A stretch of 64,000 nt of DNA from assembly GCA_035999765.1 (NCBI GenBank), contig CP108521.1, forward strand, positions 1,116,001 to 1,180,000, given 5' to 3'. This document shows positions 16,971-24,665 of the stretch, piece by piece. Below the pieces are notes generated by a model that did not search any database, was not told where the DNA came from, and was given only the letters and a program-made list of their open reading frames with translations. How positions within the stretch are numbered: the first letter of the stretch is position 1; each line of letters starts with the position of its first letter. Source of the stretch: Streptomyces sp. NBC_01231 (lineage in GTDB: Bacteria; Actinomycetota; Actinomycetes; Streptomycetales; Streptomycetaceae). The position numbers were made by a program, and so were the translations under genes.

Positions 16971-17851
16971 CAGACACCGGTACGGCCGTCCCGGCGAGAC
17001 AGGGGCCTCGCGCTGCCGCCCTCTGGCTGAACCTCGGGCCCGTCGTAGCCGAGGACCAGCACCGCGGCGTCGTCCTCGTGGCCCACGCGGTCGGCGCCCT
17101 TGATCACGGCGGCGGCGAGCGCGTCCACCGCCATGCCCGCCACGGCGGCGGCGCCCGCCAGCCGGACCACCTGGTCCAGCCCCTGGTCGACCTCCATCAG
17201 GGGCCCTTCCACCACGCCGTCCGTGAGCAGGACGAACACTCCGCCCGTGGTGAGCTGGTGCCGGGTCACCGGGTACGTCGTCCCCGCCTGGACGCCGAGC
17301 GGCGGTCCCCCGTCCCCGTCGACGATGCCGGACCCTCCGTCCGCGGTGGCCCAGACACAGGGGATGTGTCCGGCCCGGGCGCTCTCCAGCACCCCGGTGG
17401 ACGGGTCGAGACGTATGAAGGTGCAGGTCGCGAAAAGCTCGGTGCCGAGGGACAGGAGCAGGTCGTTCGTCCGGGCGAGAAGCTCGCCGGGCTCGCTCGT
17501 GACGGAGGCGAGCGCCCGCAGCCCCACCCTCACCTGACCCATGAACGCGGCGGCCTCGATGTTGTGGCCCTGGACGTCGCCGATCGACAGCCCGATGCGG
17601 CCGTCGGGCATCGTGAAGGCGTCGTACCAGTCCCCGCCCACATTGAGGCCGTGGTAGGCCGGTGCGTAGCGGACGGCGAGGTGGTAGCGCGGCGCCGCCG
17701 GCATGTCCGCGGGCAGCATCCCGCGCTGCAGGGCGATCGCCAGCTCGACTCGGGAACGCTGCACCTCCGCGCGTTCGCGCGCCTGCGCGGTCAGCGAGCC
17801 GAGCCTGGTCAGCAGCTCGTCGCCGTCGTCCGTGGGGCGCTTGCGGGACAT
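16970..17851 (-). CDS. Soluble SpoIIE/PP2C-type serine phosphatase
   Basis: 293 residues. A short helical lead (LLTRLGSLTAQARERAEVQRS) and LAIALQRGMLPADMP introduce a PP2C-like domain of the RsbU/SpoIIE group: NVGGDWYDAF, LSIGDVQGHNIEAA, ARAGHIPCVW, VFVLLTDGVVE and HEDDAAVLVLG supply the metal-binding acids. It lacks membrane segments and a PAS/GAF sensor. Sensing is therefore probably supplied by the MASE1 protein whose gene overlaps its stop codon. Ribosome site GGAG lies 6 bases before the ATG. The likely role is dephosphorylation of an anti-anti-sigma factor; none is encoded nearby. Confidence 0.92.
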   Translation of the reverse strand: MSRKRPTDDGDELLTRLGSLTAQARERAEVQRSRVELAIALQRGMLPADMPAAPRYHLAVRYAPAYHGLNVGGDWYDAFTMPDGRIGLSIGDVQGHNIEAAAFMGQVRVGLRALASVTSEPGELLARTNDLLLSLGTELFATCTFIRLDPSTGVLESARAGHIPCVWATADGGSGIVDGDGGPPLGVQAGTTYPVTRHQLTTGGVFVLLTDGVVEGPLMEVDQGLDQVVRLAGAAAVAGMAVDALAAAVIKGADRVGHEDDAAVLVLGYDGPEVQPEGGSARPLSRRDGRTGV

Positions 17852-18188
17852 TGATCGCTCCGTGAGGATGTCGACCCGTTCGGGGCAATATCCCCAAATG
17901 GTGCCTTATCGGATGATAGCGATGCCAGAGCGCGGCCCGGTAGCCAAGCCCCCGCCTCCGTTCTCCTCGGGCAGACGAGATCGCCCCTCCTCCGCCGCCA
18001 CCCCCGCCACCGCCACCGCCGCCGTCGCCGCGTGGCCGGACGGGGGACCTCCCGCCCCCTCCGTTCGCCCGGGTGAGCGCCTTGAGTGGTGGGATCTACG
18101 GGTGTGACTGACGGTGGATCATGTCGAGGCCGGGTCAGTCCAGCTGACGCGACGCCAGCTGCCCAGGCCGAGACGGAAGGAATTCCGG
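17852..18188. other. Intergenic region between divergent genes
   Basis: About 340 bases without a gene I can support. Positions about 17885-17935 are locally AT-richer and probably hold promoters for the phosphatase unit on the minus strand. A CCGCCA-like triplet run occupies about 17990-18030. No clear palindrome. Confidence 0.4.
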
Positions 18189-18662
18189 ATGCGTTCCACA
18201 CGGATGCTCCTGGCCACAGCGGCCGCCTCCGCCGTTCTCGCGATCACCGCACCCGGCGCCTACGCGGGCGACCACGACCCGGGCCACGAGTCCTCGTCGT
18301 ACAGCAAGGAGAAGGAACACGGCAAAGACAGTGGCCACAAGTCGCCGCACGGCGGGATGCACACCGGTGGCGGTGCGCTGACCGCGGTGAACGAGGACGA
18401 GTGGGGCACCGCCAAGGACCCCAAGTACGACCCGGAGACGTACAAGGAGAAGGACAAGGACAGCGAATACAAGAAGGAATCGTCCGGCGGGTACCAGAAG
18501 GACTCGTCCGGTGAGCACCACGGCAAGCCGCACGGCGGGGTGCACACCGGTGGGGGCGCGCTCGCCTCGCCGGGCATGACCGCCGCCGGTATGGCCGTAC
18601 TGGGCGTCGCCGCCACCGGTCTTTACGCGGCGCGGCGCAGGTCGGCCGGAACCGCGGCCTGA
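18189..18662 (+). CDS. Secreted, probably wall-anchored protein with two HTGGGAL motifs
   Basis: 157 residues. A Sec signal (residues 1-26, ending GAYA) is followed by a Lys/Glu/Ser/Asp-rich stretch with no predicted fold. The motif PHGGMHTGGGAL (53-64) recurs as PHGGVHTGGGAL (114-125). The second copy is followed by a hydrophobic segment (MTAAGMAVLGVAATGLYA) and ARRRSAGTAA, the layout of a sortase sorting signal. A class F sortase is the next gene on the same strand, 122 bases on, so this is probably its substrate, with xHTGG replacing LPxTG. That pairing is an inference. GGAAGG sits 8-9 bases before the ATG. Confidence 0.8.
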   Translation: MRSTRMLLATAAASAVLAITAPGAYAGDHDPGHESSSYSKEKEHGKDSGHKSPHGGMHTGGGALTAVNEDEWGTAKDPKYDPETYKEKDKDSEYKKESSGGYQKDSSGEHHGKPHGGVHTGGGALASPGMTAAGMAVLGVAATGLYAARRRSAGTAA

Positions 18663-18682
18663 GTCGTGCCTGACGCGATAGC

Positions 18683-18722
18683 AGCCGGGCCGCCGCTCGC
18701 AGCTCCGGTCGGCGGCCCGGCT
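18683..18722 (+). terminator. Hairpin between the HTGGG protein and sortase genes
   Basis: A perfect 13-bp stem (arm AGCCGGGCCGCCG) with a 14-base loop, 20 bases after the stop codon. It may terminate or only attenuate reading into the sortase gene. Confidence 0.65.
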
Positions 18723-18784
18723 CGCGTTCCGCGTCTCCCTCCCGCCTGTGCTGCCGTGCCCGAGTGAGAGTGAGGTGCTGCCCG

Positions 18785-19486
18785 ATGGCAGCCGGTCCTT
18801 CTTCCCCCACCGACAGCGAACCGGTCCCACTCGATCAGGGGTCCCGATTCGGCCTGACGATGATCTGCGCCGTGGCCGCCCTGTTCCTGGCGCTGAACCT
18901 GTTCGGCGAACAAGCCCCGTCGTCGGTGGCCGCCCGCCCACCGCAGGGGGCGCAGGCCGCCGCGCCCGCAGGGATGTCGGCCGCTCCCGTCGGCCCGTCG
19001 ACCCCGTCCACCGCGTCGCAGACGGGCAGGCAACTGCCTCGGTCGAAGCCGCTGCGCCTGATCATCCCGAAGATCTCGGTCGACGCCCCCTTCACCGATC
19101 TCGCCATCGGCCGGACCGGACAGCTCGAAGCCCCGCCCGCCGACGACACCAACCTGGTGGGCTGGCACGCCCAGGGGACCTCCCCCGGAGAAGCCGGCAC
19201 GGCCATCATCGCCGGGCACGTCGACACGGCCACCTCCCCGGCGGTCTTCGCCGGCCTCGGTGAACTGGAGAAGGGCGACACGTTCCGTGTCCTGCGGGCC
19301 GACCGGCGCACGGCGACCTTCGTGGTCGACAGCGCGGAGACGTTCGCCAAGGACGACTTTCCCGACCAGCGTGTGTACGCCGACAGCCCGCAGGCCCAGG
19401 TGCGGCTCATCACGTGCGCGGGTGACTACGACCGTTCGGTCCGGGACTACACGGACAACCTGGTGGTCTTCGCCCACCTCGTCTGA
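18785..19486 (+). CDS. Class F sortase
   Basis: 233 residues. An N-terminal membrane anchor (FGLTMICAVAALFLALNLF) and a Pro/Ala/Ser spacer lead to the sortase barrel starting LRLIIPKISVDAPFTDL. The catalytic set is visible: His in IIAGHVDT, Cys in VRLITCAGDYD and Arg in SVRDYTDNLVVFA. This is the actinobacterial class F pattern. The enzyme cleaves a C-terminal sorting signal and joins the protein to peptidoglycan outside the membrane. Its likely local substrate is the upstream HTGGG protein. The ATG at 18785 has GAGGTG upstream; a GTG seven codons earlier is less likely. Confidence 0.92.
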   Translation: MAAGPSSPTDSEPVPLDQGSRFGLTMICAVAALFLALNLFGEQAPSSVAARPPQGAQAAAPAGMSAAPVGPSTPSTASQTGRQLPRSKPLRLIIPKISVDAPFTDLAIGRTGQLEAPPADDTNLVGWHAQGTSPGEAGTAIIAGHVDTATSPAVFAGLGELEKGDTFRVLRADRRTATFVVDSAETFAKDDFPDQRVYADSPQAQVRLITCAGDYDRSVRDYTDNLVVFAHLV

Positions 19487-19633
19487 CCGGGCCGGACGCC
19501 CCCACCCTGACAAGTGTCAGGCACCGGTCACCGGCCGGGTCTTCTAGGGTCGCCGGACAGGCGGTGGTCGGCCGGCGCGCAGCCGGCCGTACGCCGCTCG
19601 ATCAGTACTCCGCCGACACAGGAAAGAGGGCTC

Positions 19634-20083
19634 ATGAGCCGCCGATCACTCTCGACTCTGCTGGCCGCGGGGGGCGCCGCCGCGGTGATGGCGCTCACTC
19701 AGGTCTCCGCCCAGGCCGCTTCGTTCCAGGGGGGCAACTACGGGGCGTACGGAATGGAGGGCCAGTACCCCACCATCTCCAGTTGCGCGGGCACGTTCCA
19801 GCAGGTCGGTGCCACGCGCTACTCCGAGGGCATGGCCCTGAAGTACTTCTACTCCTCCAAGTGCGGGTCCTTCGCGCGGATCGAGAACTCCCGCGCCAAC
19901 TGTGCCGCCGTTCTTCAGCGGTCGAACTCCGGCACCGGGCGGGTCGACGGCTGGGTCTCGGAGACGGTCGACTCCGGCATCAACTACGCGTACACGAAGA
20001 TCGGCAACAACCTCAACGGACGTGTCTCGCGGGCCCTGCTCTCGTGCGACGGCCACGACGCGGTCTTCACGAACTGGTACTGA
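19634..20083 (+). CDS. Small secreted protein, DUF2690/YjfA-like
   Basis: 149 residues with a Sec signal (MSRRSLSTLLAAGGAAAVMA, cleavage near residue 29). The mature part has four Cys, probably two disulfides. The segment MALKYFYSSKCGSFARIEN resembles the ELRYSxxCxxxWARI pattern of DUF2690 proteins, which are small exported beta-rich proteins of unknown role. Ribosome site AAAGAGGG precedes the ATG at 19634. It is a single gene facing a protease gene, with a shared terminator between them. Confidence 0.7.
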   Translation: MSRRSLSTLLAAGGAAAVMALTQVSAQAASFQGGNYGAYGMEGQYPTISSCAGTFQQVGATRYSEGMALKYFYSSKCGSFARIENSRANCAAVLQRSNSGTGRVDGWVSETVDSGINYAYTKIGNNLNGRVSRALLSCDGHDAVFTNWY

Positions 20084-20110
20084 GGACTCAGCAGTCGGCA
20101 CCGACATGCA

Positions 20111-20150
20111 CTGAGCGGTGAACCGTCCCCACGGACGGCTCACCGCTCAG
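20111..20150. terminator. Bidirectional hairpin between convergent genes
   Basis: An 18-base stem with one A-C mismatch (arm CTGAGCGGTGA...CCGTCC) and a 4-base loop, followed on the plus strand by TTGCTTC. It lies between two convergent stop codons. Confidence 0.75.
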
Positions 20151-20195
20151 TTGCTTCATCCATCCCGTCCTACGGCCTGCCGGCCGCGGCAGCGG

Positions 20196-21707
20196 TCAGA
20201 CCCGCTGCCACAGCGCCGGCGTGGCGGCCGGTTGCAGCACTCCCTGCGCCTGGTGAGGCAGCAGACACACATAGGAGACACCGTCGTACGTCACCTGTGC
20301 TCCGGTGTCGTAGACCCGGCCGCTGGCCCACGAACCGGTCGGGTCGGCGGGGGCTCCGGGGGTCTCGGCCTGTGCCGCGTTCGTCTTCAGGACGACTCCG
20401 TAGGTGCTCAGCACCGGGTTGATCGGCTGGTAGAAGGTGGTGCCGCCGGTCGTGCAGTCGCCGGAACCGCCCGACAGGACGCCCTGTGCCTGTGCGCCGG
20501 AGATGTAGGGGCCGCCCGAGTCGCCCGGCTCGCCGCAGACCGTCGTACGCGTGACTCCTTCGACGGTGCCCTCCGAGTAGCTGACGCTGGTGTCGTGCTG
20601 CTGGATCGTGCCGCAGTGCCACCCGCTGGTCGATCCGGAGCGGCAGACCGAGGCGCCGACCAGAGCCTGCGCCGAGCCGGCGACCTGGACGTTCTCGCCG
20701 CCCGCGCCCTTGACGTAGGGCGTCGCGGTCCAGTCCTTGTTGGCGGCGATCCACGACATGTCGTGGCCGGGGAAGACGGAGTCCTGGAAGACGCCCTGTG
20801 CCACCTGGTTGAAGCCGGTGGTCGTGTCCCCCTCCTCGCCGCAGTGCCCCGCGCTGACGAAGCCCTGCTGCTGCGCCTTGGTGACGGCGAAGCCGACGGA
20901 GCAGCGGGCGGTGTCCTCGATGTAGTAGGCGTCGCCGCCCCGGATGTCGTGCAGGGCCCGCGGGCGGTCCGCCGACACCTTCACGTCCACCAGCGTGCCG
21001 TCGATTCCGGCGGCGGTGACGAGGGCGTCCCCGGCGGCCTGGCTGGTGGCCTGGACCGTCACGCGGTTGGTGCGCACGTCGACGTAGCGGACCGGTGCCT
21101 TGAGGGCGGTGGCGGCGGTGACCGCGCCGTCCAGCTTCGACTTGGCGGCCCTGAGGTCCTCCAGACCGTTCTTGACGACCGCGGCCTTCGCTCCCTGGGC
21201 CTTGATGGCGGAGGCGTCGGCGGCGTCGGTGGTCGCGACGGTGAGGTCGGCGGAGGTCGCGCCCTGCACCCAGGCGCCCGCGAAGCGCTTGCCCAGGGCG
21301 ATCTGCAGCCGTCCGGCCCGGGCACCCGCCTCGGCCTCGTTCTCCAGGCGCGTCCTGGCCTGAGCTTCCGTCAGTTGCAGATCGTGCCGCAGCGCGGTCA
21401 GCATCGCGGGCGCCGGCGCGTCGGCGCCGAGCGTCCGCGCGGCCGAGGGCGCGTCCACCGGTACGGAGGGCACCGCAGCCGAAGGCGCGTCCACCGGTAC
21501 GGAGGGCACCGCAGCCGAAGGCGCGTCCACCGGTACGGAGGGCACCGCAGCCGAAGGCGCGTCCACCGGTACGGAGGGCACCGCAGCCGAAGGCGCGTCC
21601 ACCGGTACGGGGGCCACCGCGGCCGACGCCTCGGGCAGTCCCGACAGCACCAGCGTGCCGAGCGCGGTCACGGCGGCGCAGGCCGCCGCGATGTGTCTGG
21701 GGGGCAT
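20196..21707 (-). CDS. Streptogrisin-like secreted serine protease (S1E) with C-terminal chitin-binding module
   Basis: 503 residues. Order of parts: Sec signal (about 1-29), five VPVDAPSAA-type repeats (about 30-85), alpha-lytic-type pro-domain, then a mature chymotrypsin-fold protease. The triad is visible: His in FVSAGHCG, Asp in GHDMSWIA and Ser in CGEPGDSGGPYISG. Paired Cys are as in streptogrisins. A short linker leads to a CBM5/12-like module (WASGRVYDTGAQVTYDGVSY ... WQRV). The pro-domain folds and inhibits the enzyme until cleaved. AGGAGA lies 6 bases before the ATG at 21707. The binding module suggests action on chitin- or wall-associated protein. Confidence 0.94.
   Translation of the reverse strand: MPPRHIAAACAAVTALGTLVLSGLPEASAAVAPVPVDAPSAAVPSVPVDAPSAAVPSVPVDAPSAAVPSVPVDAPSAAVPSVPVDAPSAARTLGADAPAPAMLTALRHDLQLTEAQARTRLENEAEAGARAGRLQIALGKRFAGAWVQGATSADLTVATTDAADASAIKAQGAKAAVVKNGLEDLRAAKSKLDGAVTAATALKAPVRYVDVRTNRVTVQATSQAAGDALVTAAGIDGTLVDVKVSADRPRALHDIRGGDAYYIEDTARCSVGFAVTKAQQQGFVSAGHCGEEGDTTTGFNQVAQGVFQDSVFPGHDMSWIAANKDWTATPYVKGAGGENVQVAGSAQALVGASVCRSGSTSGWHCGTIQQHDTSVSYSEGTVEGVTRTTVCGEPGDSGGPYISGAQAQGVLSGGSGDCTTGGTTFYQPINPVLSTYGVVLKTNAAQAETPGAPADPTGSWASGRVYDTGAQVTYDGVSYVCLLPHQAQGVLQPAATPALWQRV
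21448..21627. repeat. 36-bp tandem repeat in the protease pro-region, 5 copies
   Basis: Five head-to-tail 36-base units starting at 21448, 21484, 21520, 21556 and 21592; the first four are essentially identical and the last diverges. Each encodes 12 residues (VPVDAPSAAVPS). Near identity at DNA level points to recent expansion. Confidence 0.92.
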
Positions 21708-22039
21708 ACACGTCTCCTGGGTCTCAGTGCGAAAACGCATCGAACCAGAGCCTTTGCCGCAAGTCGCGCGGATGATGTCCCGCATCCGCCGGTTCCGCGT
21801 ATCGGACGACAGGAGGGGCCCGCCCGGCGCAACGGGGCGCTCCGCACACGGGCTCGAGCCCCGGGTCGCCGCCCTCGGTCACGGGCGGTCGCGGTCACCC
21901 GCCCGGCGCAGCGCGGAGGCCGCGGAAACGTCACTGGTCCGTGGCCGAACGTGTGGAGTACGTGTGGCCCCGCTTCTCGGGACGATCGTTATGATGGCGC
22001 TCATCGCTCAAACGAACATCCATACGCTCGGGAGGCCTC
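21708..22039. other. Intergenic region with divergent promoters
   Basis: About 330 bases between the protease and the sugar-operon regulator. A TATGAT hexamer at 21990-21995 could be a -10 box for the regulator; an ACGATCGT palindrome at 21982-21989 and ATGATGGCGCTCAT at 21991-22004 overlap it and could be operators. No gene is supported. Confidence 0.4.
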
Positions 22040-23170
22040 GTGCGGGAGCCGGTCGATCTCAGGCATCAGCGGATCGTGGCCGCGGTGGAGGGGCGGGGTA
22101 CCGCCCGGGTCAGCGATCTCGCCGCCGAGCTGCGGGTGTCGGTGGTGACGATACGCCGGGACGTGGAGGAGCTGGCCCGTGCGGGCAGGCTGCACCGCGG
22201 ACACGGCGTGGTCCACTCGACCCTGCCCGCACAGCACCTTCCCCCCGACCGCAGGGACAGCGGCGGCGGCAGCGCCACCGCGGACCCGGACGGCGACACG
22301 GTGGCCGTGGTCGTACCGGAGCGGCACTCGTACCTGTACGAGACCTTGCACGGCGCGCGTACGGTGCTCGCGGAGGCCGGCCTGCGCATCGCGCTGCACA
22401 TCGCGCCCCAGACCGCCGGAGCGGAGCGCCCGTTGGCGGAGCGGGCGCTCGCGGCCGGCGCGCGGGGTCTGCTGCTGGCGCCCCGGTGGCGCACCCCCGC
22501 CGTCGAGGAGGCCGACTACGGATGGCTCGCCGCGCTGGAGGTGCCGGCGGTGCTGATGGAGCGGCGGCCACGGGCGGGCAGCGCCCTGCACGCCCTGGAC
22601 TCGGTGTGTTCGGACCACTGGTACGGCGCGCATCTCGCGGTGGAGCACCTGGTGGCGCTCGGTCACCGGCGGATCGTGTTCGCGACCCGGGACGACAGTC
22701 CCACCGCGCGGAGCCTGCGGGCCGCGTTCACCGAGATCGCCGAGGAGCATCCCCTGGTCGAGGAGTGGGCGTGGGCGCTGAGTTCGCCGGGGGTCGGCAA
22801 GGACGGGCCGTACACGGCGCACGAGACGGCGGACGTTCCCACCCTGCTGCGCGAGCTCGGTGCGACGGCGGCGGTGCTGCACAGCGACGTGGACGCGTTG
22901 ATGGCCGTCCAGCAGTTGGCGGAGAACGGCGTGCGCGTGCCGGAGGACTGCTCGGTGGTGGCGTACGACGACGTGCTCGCCGGGCTCGGCACCATCCCGC
23001 TCACCGCTGTCGCCCCGCCCAAGGCCGAAGTCGGGCGGGCGGCCGCGGAGTTGTTGGCGCAACGCCTGAGGAGCGGGCACGGCACCGAAGCGCCGGTGCG
23101 CCGTGTCCACTTGCTGCCGTCGCTCACGGTGCGGGGTTCGACGAGGCAGCCGATAGCCCCGCAGGAATGA
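22040..23170 (+). CDS. Hybrid regulator: DeoR-type DNA-binding domain fused to LacI-type sugar sensor
   Basis: 376 residues. The N-terminus is a DeoR winged helix (RHQRIVAAVEGRGTARVSDL, then VSVVTIRRDVEELARAGRLH and HGVV). From about residue 85 it has a LacI/GalR periplasmic-binding fold (VAVVVPERHSYLYETLHGA, LAVEHLVALGHRRIVFATR, VPEDCSVVAYDDVLAGLG, PKAEVGRAAAELL). Such hybrids sense a sugar with the LacI-like part. It starts at GTG with GGGAGG upstream and precedes an ABC sugar importer on the same strand, so it probably controls that operon. Confidence 0.88.
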   Translation: MREPVDLRHQRIVAAVEGRGTARVSDLAAELRVSVVTIRRDVEELARAGRLHRGHGVVHSTLPAQHLPPDRRDSGGGSATADPDGDTVAVVVPERHSYLYETLHGARTVLAEAGLRIALHIAPQTAGAERPLAERALAAGARGLLLAPRWRTPAVEEADYGWLAALEVPAVLMERRPRAGSALHALDSVCSDHWYGAHLAVEHLVALGHRRIVFATRDDSPTARSLRAAFTEIAEEHPLVEEWAWALSSPGVGKDGPYTAHETADVPTLLRELGATAAVLHSDVDALMAVQQLAENGVRVPEDCSVVAYDDVLAGLGTIPLTAVAPPKAEVGRAAAELLAQRLRSGHGTEAPVRRVHLLPSLTVRGSTRQPIAPQE

Positions 23171-23240
23171 GCGTTTGACCGCTTCCATTTTCATCTGATC
23201 GTTCTATTGACCGTTTGCGGTCGGCGCGATGAGGATTCCC

Positions 23241-23277
23241 GTGTCCCGAACCGCCGTGTCCCGAACCGCCGTGTCCC
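23241..23277. repeat. 15-bp direct repeat in the leader of the binding-protein gene
   Basis: GTGTCCCGAACCGCC occurs twice in tandem, followed by the first 7 bases of a third copy. It lies between the regulator and the binding-protein start; TTGACCG occurs twice just upstream (23175-23181, 23207-23213). Confidence 0.7.
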
Positions 23278-23305
23278 ACCGACACGCAGAGCCGCGGGAG
23301 GCACC

Positions 23306-24637
23306 ATGCTCGGTCGGCCCAGTCGCCGATCCGTGCTCGCCGTGACGGCCGCCGTACCACTGTCAGGAGCCGTGAGCGCCTGCAGCGGGACGTCGGACTC
23401 CTCGTTGCGCAGCACCGGCAAGACCACGCGCGTCACGTTCTGGTCCGCCCTGCGCGGCAGCCAGGAGGTGGTCGACGCCTTCAACAAGACCCACGACAGC
23501 GTCCAGGTCGACTTCCAGCAGATTCCCTCCGGAACCCAGGGCGGCTACGCGAAGCTCAGCAACGCGGCCCGGGCCGGCAACGCGCCCGACGTCGCCACCA
23601 TTGAGTACCCGCAGATCCCCGGATTCGCCATAGACGGCGTCGCCCGCGACATCACCGACCTGGTCAGCGACAGCCTGCGCCGCAAGCTGCTGCCGCAGGC
23701 GCTCGGGCTGACCACCTTCCAGGGACGGGTTTTCAGCGTCCCGCTGGACGTCGAGCCCATGGTGCTGCACTACCGCGCCGACCTGTTCGACCGCTTCGGT
23801 CTCCAGGTGCCGCGTACCTGGGAGGAGTTCGACGAGCTGGCCCGCACGGTGCGCCGCAAGGCGTCCGAGAGGCGGCTGGTGCTCTTCCCCACGGACGGGG
23901 GAACCCAGTTCGCCTGCTATTCCTGGCAGGCGGGCGCGCGGTGGTTCGACACCGGCAAAGGCGCCTGGAACGTCTCCCTCGCCGACGCGCCCACCCGGCG
24001 CGTGGCCGCGTACTGGCAGCAACTCATCGACCGCGACGACGTGTTCATGAACGCCGTCGACAGCAGACAGTACGACGCACAGCTCGCCAACGGGCTGGTG
24101 CTCACCCGCCTCAGCGGCGCCTGGGACGCGGGCGCGCAGATGAACGCGCGTCCCGGACAGAAGGGCCAGTGGCGGATCGCGCCGCTGCCGCAGTGGGACA
24201 CCGGGCGCCCGTCCGTCGGCACGCACGGCGGCTCCACGTTCGCCGTCACCAAGGACTGCAAGGTGCCCGAGGCCTCGATGCAGTTCATCGAGTGGCAGGT
24301 GTCCCACCCGGACGCGCTGCGCGCCCGCCTCTCCAGCGGCACCAGCAGCCAGTACCCGGCCGCCACCGCGCTCGTCGCCGTGGGACGCGAGGCGTTCGAC
24401 CGCTCCTACTACGGCGGCCAGGACATCTACACGCTCTTCCAGCAGGAGGCCGACAAGATCCGGGACCGCTGGGTGTGGGGACCGCGGATGACCGCCACGC
24501 TGAAAGTCATGCAGGACAACTTCGCCCGCGTCAGCGGCGGCCAGGGGTCCCTCATCGACTCCGTGCGCGCGGCCCAGGACGGCACCATGCCCGACCTCAA
24601 GGCCCTCGGCCTGTCCACCACCCAGCACAGCACCTGA
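23306..24637 (+). CDS. ABC transporter sugar-binding lipoprotein
   Basis: 443 residues of the family 1 extracellular solute-binding proteins. A lipoprotein signal (RRSVLAVTAAVPLSGAVSAC) puts the lipidated Cys near residue 28; its twin arginine may allow Tat export. The mature part starts VTFWSALRGSQEVVDAFN and contains FSVPLDVEPMVLHYRADLFDR and a Trp-rich C-terminal lobe, typical of oligosaccharide binders. GGGAGG precedes the ATG at 23306; an earlier in-frame ATG at 23207 would run through the 15-bp repeats. It heads an operon with two permeases. The ATPase is missing and is probably supplied by a shared MsiK-type protein. Confidence 0.92.
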   Translation: MLGRPSRRSVLAVTAAVPLSGAVSACSGTSDSSLRSTGKTTRVTFWSALRGSQEVVDAFNKTHDSVQVDFQQIPSGTQGGYAKLSNAARAGNAPDVATIEYPQIPGFAIDGVARDITDLVSDSLRRKLLPQALGLTTFQGRVFSVPLDVEPMVLHYRADLFDRFGLQVPRTWEEFDELARTVRRKASERRLVLFPTDGGTQFACYSWQAGARWFDTGKGAWNVSLADAPTRRVAAYWQQLIDRDDVFMNAVDSRQYDAQLANGLVLTRLSGAWDAGAQMNARPGQKGQWRIAPLPQWDTGRPSVGTHGGSTFAVTKDCKVPEASMQFIEWQVSHPDALRARLSSGTSSQYPAATALVAVGREAFDRSYYGGQDIYTLFQQEADKIRDRWVWGPRMTATLKVMQDNFARVSGGQGSLIDSVRAAQDGTMPDLKALGLSTTQHST

Positions 24638-24665
24638 GCCGCCCGAAAGGCAGGTGAACTCCCCC

